DNA of 10,400 nucleotides. Source: Desulfobacteraceae bacterium UBA2771. Lineage in GTDB: Bacteria; Desulfobacterota; Desulfobacteria; Desulfobacterales; Desulfosarcinaceae. Under the pieces are notes generated by a model. That model made no database searches. It was not told the DNA's origin and saw nothing but the letters and a program-made list of their open reading frames with translations. Below are positions 5,997-10,400 of this stretch, one piece after another (within the stretch, counting starts at the first letter, position 1; the number at the start of each line of letters is the position of its first letter). The DNA lies in NCBI GenBank assembly GCA_002352605.1, contig DEIP01000017.1:6685-17084 (forward strand). Reading direction: 5' to 3'. The position numbers and the translations under genes were made by a program.

Positions 5997-6965
5997 TTAA
6001 GTTGACGTTTGGAACGCTTCCAAATCATCCAGCAATTGTACCGTGTTCTCATAAAACCAATTGGCGCCTTTGGAAAAATGCATTAGAATCCGGTTGAGGG
6101 ATTCGGGAATGTAAGGGTAAATCTTTTTAAGATTGGCAACGCGATTGTTAAACACGATATTTAAATCTTCAACTGAAAGCATGTCAAGAGCAGGGTGGCC
6201 CTGTTTCTTCAATTCCGGCAGCAGCACATCTCCCATACCCACCAAAAACATCAAAACATTACCTAAACCAAAAAGATCGTAGCCGTATACATTTTCCCTG
6301 TGCCGGTAATTAAAGTCAAAATCGATCCATCGGTACCGCCCACTATGGCGGTCTATCAGAATATGATCGCGCCGAATATCTCCGTGTTTTTCGCCATGTT
6401 CGTGAAGAAAACGGACAGCTTCGATGCATTCAATAAATTTATTTAAAATGACAGGCAATCGATCGTAAAAATAGGTTTGATGGTCCAGACCAATACCCTC
6501 CACATAATAATAGAGAGATTGACCCTTAATAAAATCGAGCACGCGAATGAGGTTTTCCGCTCGATCCTTTACTGCATAGCCATGCATGAAGTTCTTATGG
6601 CCGTCGACCAGATCCAGAATGCGAGCCTCTTTCCTGGGGCTGCGAAAGCACTCGAACGCGATGCTGCCGACATGGCTAGTAAACTTTTCGTAAAAAACCA
6701 GCTTAAGGATCTTTAGGTTTCCGTTTTTCAGATCAATGGCGTGCTTCACCCAAAATTTCACATCGTCATCTATTCCAAACCGTCCCTCCTTGGCATTATG
6801 GCGAATGAGATAGGGGTTGCCGTCAAGAACAACCACATCACCATATTCCACCCGGAAGAAATCCGTGGTGTCTGTATGGATTTGAAAAGGATGGAAGCCA
6901 TGGGAGGGAGGCAACCACCGGGAAGCCATTTGCCGGAGGTCTTCTTGAGATGGGATCGCCGTCAT
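5997..6965 (-). CDS. Atypical protein-kinase-fold protein next to universal stress proteins
   Basis: This 322-residue protein has no visible membrane segment. The N-terminal part (about 40-120) resembles a kinase small lobe, with candidate ATP lysine Lys85 or Lys88 (LKILKLVF) and candidate helix-C Glu113 (RKEARIL). The catalytic loop reads HEHGEKHGDIRRDHILID, with the HRD-type aspartate at Asp196; the metal-binding asparagine expected five residues later is His201. The DFG motif appears as WIDFDF, with Asp215 kept and the glycine replaced by Asp217. A helical C-terminal lobe follows (DLFGLGNVLMFLVG). This suggests a Ser/Thr-kinase or small-molecule-kinase fold with unusual chemistry, or a pseudokinase. 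The ATG at 6965 is preceded by GAGGTG about ten bases upstream. It is the first intact gene of the minus-strand USP block, so one inference is that it phosphorylates or reports to the USPs. The fold is fairly sure; the substrate is unknown. Confidence 0.8.
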   Translation of the reverse strand: MTAIPSQEDLRQMASRWLPPSHGFHPFQIHTDTTDFFRVEYGDVVVLDGNPYLIRHNAKEGRFGIDDDVKFWVKHAIDLKNGNLKILKLVFYEKFTSHVGSIAFECFRSPRKEARILDLVDGHKNFMHGYAVKDRAENLIRVLDFIKGQSLYYYVEGIGLDHQTYFYDRLPVILNKFIECIEAVRFLHEHGEKHGDIRRDHILIDRHSGRYRWIDFDFNYRHRENVYGYDLFGLGNVLMFLVGMGDVLLPELKKQGHPALDMLSVEDLNIVFNNRVANLKKIYPYIPESLNRILMHFSKGANWFYENTVQLLDDLEAFQTST

Positions 6966-7024
6966 TTCAATTGCACCTCAAAAAAGTGCTTAACTGCATG
7001 GGCATGGAAATTATCTGAAGACTG

Positions 7025-7252
7025 TCAAATAATAATGGGCATAAGAACAGATGTCAAGTCATGGGATGGATCCGTTGTATCTTCCTTTTTGATTTCGAAG
7101 CGCGGATTTAATCCCCGCCGCTTGCGGCGCTGAAGACGGAAAAATCTTTTGATAGATACCCCGTCCGCTTGCGGCGGGTAGTTCATTGTTTTGTTCAGGC
7201 AAACGACGTCCCCCTTTTTTCCGTTTTTACATTTGTATTCGTAGATGGGCAT
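7025..7252 (-). pseudogene. Remnant of an FmdB-type zinc-ribbon gene start, run into repeat DNA
   Basis: The open frame begins MPIYEYKCKNG, the hallmark first residues of FmdB/CxxC_CxxC_SSSS zinc-ribbon proteins, and its ATG at 7252 has an excellent AGGAGG site (complement of 7258-7263). After about 11 residues the similarity stops: the expected second cysteine of CxxCG, the CPxC pair and the glycine/serine-rich tail are absent. The rest of the 75-codon frame (NYPPQADGV, FRLQRRKRRG) is a translation of two REP-like palindromes and flanking DNA, not of a protein domain. I therefore read it as a gene start whose body was replaced by repeat sequence, at about 7215-7220. A short peptide could still be translated because the ribosome site is intact. 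The start identity is clear; the ORF as a functional protein is very doubtful. Confidence 0.55.
7116..7178. repeat. Pair of REP-like palindromes
   Basis: Copy A (7116-7129) is CGCCGC-TT-GCGGCG, a perfect hairpin. Copy B (7160-7178) is CCCG-T-CCGC-TT-GCGG-CGGG, a longer hairpin with one bulged T. Both share the core CCGCTTGCGGCG in the same orientation, 44 bases apart from core to core. They lie in a stretch of about 300 bases without an intact gene. Short, GC-rich, paired palindromes between genes are typical of REP/BIME elements; no associated transposase is in the window. Confidence 0.6.
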
Positions 7253-7275
7253 CCCATCCTCCTAAACGATGAAAG

Positions 7276-7304
7276 TTGTTTTTAAACGCCCTTGATGCTA
7301 TTTT
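7276..7304 (+). promoter_or_regulatory. Candidate sigma-70 promoter for the NifX-permease operon
   Basis: TTGTTT (7276-7281) and TATTTT (7299-7304) are separated by 17 bases, close to the TTGACA/TATAAT model. Transcription would start near 7311 and leave a leader of about 50 bases before the ATG at 7360. This also argues against a TTG start at 7276 for the downstream gene. It is assigned by eye only. Confidence 0.35.
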
Positions 7305-7359
7305 AATCGAGCAGGTCAATAAAAAAAACAGCAGAAACAGCGCCGATTATGGATCAAGG

Positions 7360-8154
7360 ATGAAAATTGCGATTCCCGCCACCGCGCCGGATCTTGGCGC
7401 CGTCGTCGAGAACAGGCTGGGTGCGGCCCCCTATTTGCTGGTCATCAATACCGAAGACATGTCATTCGAGGCCGTGGCCGGACCGTCGCCATCCATCGGG
7501 CCGGGGGCCGGTATTGAAGCGATTTCCATTGTCACGGACATGGGTGCCAAGGCCATTATAGCCGGATTTGTATCTCCCCATATTGCGTTGACGCTTGAGA
7601 AAAACGGGATTGCGGTTATCACTCCGGTTGGCGGCAGCGTCATGGATGCCGTCGAAAAATACAGGCGGGGTGTGCTTCCCGGAATGACTGGAGGCCCTCA
7701 ACAACCCGAAGTGCTGATTGACTCACATGCCGAACCGCAGTTGCAGACGGCGTTCCGGAAAGCCGCCAGACAGTTTTTCAGCATTTTCCCCGTGTTGGCC
7801 GGCGTTATCCTACTGGTGGGACTTTTCCGTGGTTTCATCTCCCGGGATCTTCTTTTGACCATTTTTTCTGGAAAGGTGATTCAGGATACGCTTTGGGGTG
7901 CGTGTATCGGGAGCGTTCTGTCGGGGAATCCGGTAAACAGCTATGTGGTTGCTGAAACCTTGCTAAAGATGGGGGTCAGTCTGTTCGGCGCGGCAGCCTT
8001 GATGGTGTCCTGGGTCAATGTGGGACTGTTGCAGCTTCCGGCCGAGATATCGGCCCTTGGAACGCGGTTTGCCGTCTCCCGGACGATAGCGGCTTTTCTG
8101 ATGGCCATTGTCGTTTCGATCTTGACCGTGTTTTTAACCGGGGGTCGCGTGTAA
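7360..8154 (+). CDS. NifX-like domain fused to the first half of a COG0701-type permease
   Basis: From the ATG at 7360 the protein has 264 residues. Residues 1 to about 105 match the dinitrogenase iron-molybdenum cofactor (NifX/NifB C-terminal) fold: MKIAIPATAPDLGAVVENRLG at the start, then GPGAGIEA and a GIAVI strand. Residues about 137-264 are membrane-embedded, with hydrophobic stretches near 139-157, 174-190, 204-225 and 241-260. The motif LSGNPVNSYVVAET (187-200) and the segment ending LPAEISALGTRFAVSR look like one repeat unit of the COG0701/ArsP-like permeases. A frame extension back to a TTG at 7276 is possible, but the family start is MKIAIPA. The next gene overlaps the stop codon and supplies the other half. 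The substrate is unknown; only one cysteine (Cys182) lies in the membrane part, so thiol binding of arsenic as in ArsP is not supported. The cytoplasmic NifX-like part could sense or bind a metal cofactor; this is inference. Confidence 0.82.
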   Translation: MKIAIPATAPDLGAVVENRLGAAPYLLVINTEDMSFEAVAGPSPSIGPGAGIEAISIVTDMGAKAIIAGFVSPHIALTLEKNGIAVITPVGGSVMDAVEKYRRGVLPGMTGGPQQPEVLIDSHAEPQLQTAFRKAARQFFSIFPVLAGVILLVGLFRGFISRDLLLTIFSGKVIQDTLWGACIGSVLSGNPVNSYVVAETLLKMGVSLFGAAALMVSWVNVGLLQLPAEISALGTRFAVSRTIAAFLMAIVVSILTVFLTGGRV

Positions 8155-8693
8155 TGAAAACTATTGGGCATGATGCAAAACCAGCGGCCAACCGGAAACA
8201 CCGGCAATGGCTTTTTCCAGCGGGCGTGATTGTCGTCTACCTAACAATCTATTTCGTTGCACCGGATCGGACCGTCAACGCCCTGATGGCAAGCGGGAAT
8301 GTCCTGAAACAGATGGCCCTGCCGTTGTTGTTGGCGTTTGCGATGATGGTCGTCCTGAATCTGTTCATTACACCCGCCCATGTTTCGCGCTTTCTCGGCA
8401 GCCGGGCCGGAATAAAGGGCATCTTGCTCTCGTCGGTTGCCGGTATCCTTTCAATGGGGCCTGTGTACACATGGCTGCCATTCTTAGCAGCGATCCGGAA
8501 AAAGGGCGCATCTGTTTTTCACCTGGCCAATTTTTTGTCCAGCCGCGCCGTCAAGCCGGTTCTTCTTCCGCTGATGATCGGTTATTTCGGCTGGCGCTTT
8601 GCCTTGATTTTTACCGTCCTCAACATGGCGGGTGCATTGCTCGTGGCAGCGGTGGTGACTTACATTTCCGACGGCCGGCGAAAATCACGCTAA
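8154..8693 (+). CDS. Second half of the split COG0701-type permease
   Basis: This 179-residue integral membrane protein has likely membrane segments near 19-38, 51-73, 86-110, 128-146 and 147-170. A basic N-terminal tail (AANRKHRQW) precedes the first segment. The sequence LSMGPVYTWLPFLAAI (98-113), followed by KKGASVF and a segment ending GWRFALIF, parallels LSGNPVNSYV...KMGVSLF...GTRFAVSR of the upstream gene. The two products are thus the two homologous halves of one permease, which in most relatives is a single chain. The ATG overlaps the upstream TAA by one base (TAATG, 8152-8156), a classic arrangement for translational coupling and equimolar assembly. The protein probably acts only as a heterodimer with the NifX-fused half in the inner membrane. 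The transported substrate cannot be read from the sequence. Confidence 0.85.
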   Translation: MKTIGHDAKPAANRKHRQWLFPAGVIVVYLTIYFVAPDRTVNALMASGNVLKQMALPLLLAFAMMVVLNLFITPAHVSRFLGSRAGIKGILLSSVAGILSMGPVYTWLPFLAAIRKKGASVFHLANFLSSRAVKPVLLPLMIGYFGWRFALIFTVLNMAGALLVAAVVTYISDGRRKSR

Positions 8694-8861
8694 AACCATT
8701 CCGTCTCTGCATATTTTGGAATAATGCCGCCGACCAGGGGTTCATGTTTACCAGAGGCCTCGGCAATCGGACGGGAACATTAACGGTCCTCCATATGGAA
8801 GGAAACAGGGGCGACAATAACCTGCTATGATTCAAGCGTATTTTTAGTGTCACATCCGTTA

Positions 8862-9524
8862 TTACACGCCGTCGCCATGCAGCTTTTCAGCTTGATCGGT
8901 AAGCAGCCTTTTAAACCGGTCAAGGGTGACTGGATACGGAATGATGGGAATGCCCATCCAGTCGGAATATTCCAGAAACGCTTCCGGGTGTTTTTCCATA
9001 TAGTCGTCTAAATAACCCACCCCATCCAAGACGATGGCCCCGCCGGTGTGTTTGGGAAAGTTTTCGTTGGCAAGGCCCTGATCCCAGCCCTTGAACACCT
9101 CTTTGCGGAATTTAATCCATCCGGGTGTCATCCACCACACGGGTTGGCCCCCGGCCATTTCCTCTGCAATCCGGTTACGTTCCGATTCGCTGGCAAGCAT
9201 GTCCATGCAGTGGGTTGCCTGGATTCTGGCCACGGTGGGGCCTTGCTCTTCGATAATGGTTTGCATCAGCCGCGTGGGCTCATCCATATTCACGTAACAG
9301 AACTTGCCCCCGTAAATCACAATGACCTTTTCTGTTTTTTCTTTGGCTTTGCTGATCTGCCGTAAAAGCTGCCGTTCCAATTCGGGAATGTCTTGGTGGA
9401 GTCCGGGTGTGGTGTACAGGATCTGCGGCGTATCCAGAAACCCCTGTTTTTTCAAATAATTTAATTCGAGGCTCAGGGTTCCACAGGAGACGATCGCAAT
9501 GTCTGAAAAGGATATGTCAGTCAT
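8862..9524 (-). CDS. DUF1638 family protein
   Basis: This 220-residue soluble protein shows the scattered motifs of DUF1638: SCGTLSLEL near the N-terminus (Cys14), YGGKFCYVN (Cys76), THCMDMLAS (Cys106) and WWMTPGWIKF (TPGW at 133-136). The spaced cysteine and histidine residues suggest a metal- or corrinoid-related role. From memory, family members often sit near corrinoid-dependent methyltransferase genes in methanogens, acetogens and sulfate reducers; no biochemical function is established to my knowledge. The usual YGxCG pattern is altered here (GGKFC), so this may be a divergent subgroup. The ATG at 9524 has GGAGGG starting at the upstream gene's stop codon, and only nine bases separate the two genes, so translation is coupled to the flavin oxidoreductase. 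The gene is the last of its operon within view. The family call is reasonably firm and the function is open. Confidence 0.75.
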   Translation of the reverse strand: MTDISFSDIAIVSCGTLSLELNYLKKQGFLDTPQILYTTPGLHQDIPELERQLLRQISKAKEKTEKVIVIYGGKFCYVNMDEPTRLMQTIIEEQGPTVARIQATHCMDMLASESERNRIAEEMAGGQPVWWMTPGWIKFRKEVFKGWDQGLANENFPKHTGGAIVLDGVGYLDDYMEKHPEAFLEYSDWMGIPIIPYPVTLDRFKRLLTDQAEKLHGDGV

Positions 9525-9533
9525 GAAACCCTC

Positions 9534-10400
9534 CTAGTACTTTAATGCCAGCGCATAACCGGCATGAACGGCCGTGTAAATGTCCAGGACCTTTTCCGCA
9601 TCGCCGATCACTTCAACGGTTTCCACTGCCTGTTCGATAGCCGTGTCTGGCCCGGGTGCGGAACGCATCCCCGAAGCGAAAATGACCGTCTCAAACGGTT
9701 CCAACACTATGTTTTCGCCGTCCTTTTCCACTACCACCCTATCGGTTTCGAACGCGTTGACCGTCGTGTGGGGCATCAGGGTCACGTTGTTCATCCGGTC
9801 GATCCGCATGAGGGTCAACTTTTTAGTGATCATCTCCATCATGCTGCCGATGGGATCCGTTCGTTTGGTGGCCGTCACATCGAGACCCTCCGTGCCGAGT
9901 TTCTCCGCGATTTCAAGCCCGGTCCGGCCGGCGCCGATTACCAGGACCCGTGGCCCCTTGACCGGTTTCGTGCCGCTGAAGTATTCTATGGAGGTCATGG
10001 TGTACTGGCTGTCGAGACCCTGGATATCAGGAACATTCTGATGCGCCCCGGTGGCCCATACCAACAGATCCGGTCGAATGTCACCGACCAGATCCGTATC
10101 CACTGCCCTGCCGGTCAGCACTGCCTCGGCATTGGCTTTTACGCAAGAGGCCAGATTGTCCAGGCCGTCTTGCATCTTCTGTTTGCCCGGTGCCTGCCAC
10201 GCCAGGTTGAACTGCCCGCCGAGCCGATTTTCCTTTTCGGCCAATGTGACCCGGTGGCCGCGTCTGGAAAGGTATAGGGCGGCACTCATCCCGGCCGGCC
10301 CGCCGCCGGCCACCAGAACGTTCAGGGGATGGGCCGATTTTTCCAGCTCCGGCTGCCCGATTTCCGGATTTACGTTGCAACCGATGGGTTCGCCGTTTTT
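9534..10400 (-). CDS. NADH:flavin oxidoreductase / 2,4-dienoyl-CoA reductase family protein, C-terminal part (partial)
   Basis: The frame is open through the window edge and gives 288 C-terminal residues; the N-terminal FMN TIM barrel is outside. At the edge, IGCNVNPEIG resembles the last cysteine (CxVNP) of the [4Fe-4S] site of this family. Next comes an FAD Rossmann motif (VAGGGPAGMSAALYLSRRG), then GGQFNLA and the WATGAH segment. A second Rossmann motif for NAD(P)H follows (VLVIGAGRTGLEIAEKL), then the FAD-closing VIGDAEKVLDIYTAVHAGYA. These match the C-terminal half of 2,4-dienoyl-CoA reductase (FadH) and related three-cofactor Old Yellow Enzymes. The family uses NAD(P)H, FAD, Fe-S and FMN to reduce activated C=C bonds; some members take part in demethylation pathways. 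It is the upstream partner of the DUF1638 gene (nine-base gap), so both probably serve one pathway. The substrate cannot be deduced. Confidence 0.86.
   Translation of the reverse strand, partial: KNGEPIGCNVNPEIGQPELEKSAHPLNVLVAGGGPAGMSAALYLSRRGHRVTLAEKENRLGGQFNLAWQAPGKQKMQDGLDNLASCVKANAEAVLTGRAVDTDLVGDIRPDLLVWATGAHQNVPDIQGLDSQYTMTSIEYFSGTKPVKGPRVLVIGAGRTGLEIAEKLGTEGLDVTATKRTDPIGSMMEMITKKLTLMRIDRMNNVTLMPHTTVNAFETDRVVVEKDGENIVLEPFETVIFASGMRSAPGPDTAIEQAVETVEVIGDAEKVLDIYTAVHAGYALALKY

Noticed and set aside
7276..7359. Upstream TTG start that would add 28 residues to the NifX-permease protein.
   Set aside because: The extension has no family similarity, overlaps a plausible promoter, and the family normally begins at MKIAIPA.
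8790..8799. Palindrome TCCATATGGA in the gap between the convergent permease and DUF1638 genes.
   Set aside because: A ten-base palindrome is expected by chance at this scale and it is not at a promoter position.
1..10400. CRISPR array, tRNA or rRNA genes, transposase or phage genes.
   Set aside because: No regularly spaced direct repeats, tRNA-like cloverleaf, rRNA signature or mobile-element protein was seen on either strand.

Overview
The window looks like chromosomal DNA from a sulfate-reducer-like member of the Desulfobacterota (former Deltaproteobacteria, Desulfobacteraceae-like). This is judged from gene content and protein style only: an acyl-CoA synthetase next to an acetyltransferase-fused ADP-forming CoA ligase, several universal stress proteins (USPs) beside an atypical kinase, a small double rubredoxin-like protein ending in GGPGHIDPRL, and a DUF1638 gene next to an Old-Yellow-Enzyme-type reductase. 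No taxonomic marker gene is present, so the assignment is an inference.

Layout. Bases 1-3501 (+ strand) hold the 3' part of an AMP-forming acetyl/acyl-CoA synthetase, followed by an 897-residue Pat/YfiQ-like protein. The synthetase has lost about 190-200 internal residues in frame. The Pat-like protein consists of an ADP-forming acyl-CoA synthetase fused to a GNAT acetyltransferase. Bases 3502-3709 carry a fragment of a USP gene (+ strand). Bases 3710-6965 are all on the minus strand. In transcription order they are: atypical protein kinase (6965-5997), single-domain USP (5943-5473), tandem-domain USP (5330-4401), a frameshifted C-terminal remnant of a probable radical SAM protein (4348-4030), and a double rubredoxin-like protein (3955-3710). 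Bases 6966-7275 hold no intact gene. They contain a broken FmdB-type zinc-ribbon start with its ribosome binding site and two REP-like palindromes. Bases 7360-8693 (+ strand) encode a two-gene permease: the first half-permease carries an N-terminal NifX-like domain, and the second half starts inside the stop codon of the first. Bases 8694-8861 are a gap between convergent genes in which I see no clear terminator or gene. Bases 8862-10400 (minus strand) hold a DUF1638 protein and, upstream of it, an NADH:flavin oxidoreductase/2,4-dienoyl-CoA reductase-type protein that runs off the window.

How the genes may work together. The first pair concerns acyl-CoA formation and its control by lysine acetylation, but the AMP-forming enzyme seems inactivated while the Pat-like partner is intact. 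The central block looks like a stress or energy-limitation module (kinase, three USP domains, a small rubredoxin-like protein). The split permease with its NifX-like sensor or cofactor-binding domain is the least explained system here. Four damaged genes lie within 7.3 kb (acyl-CoA synthetase, USP, radical SAM, FmdB), so this neighbourhood has been repeatedly rearranged.
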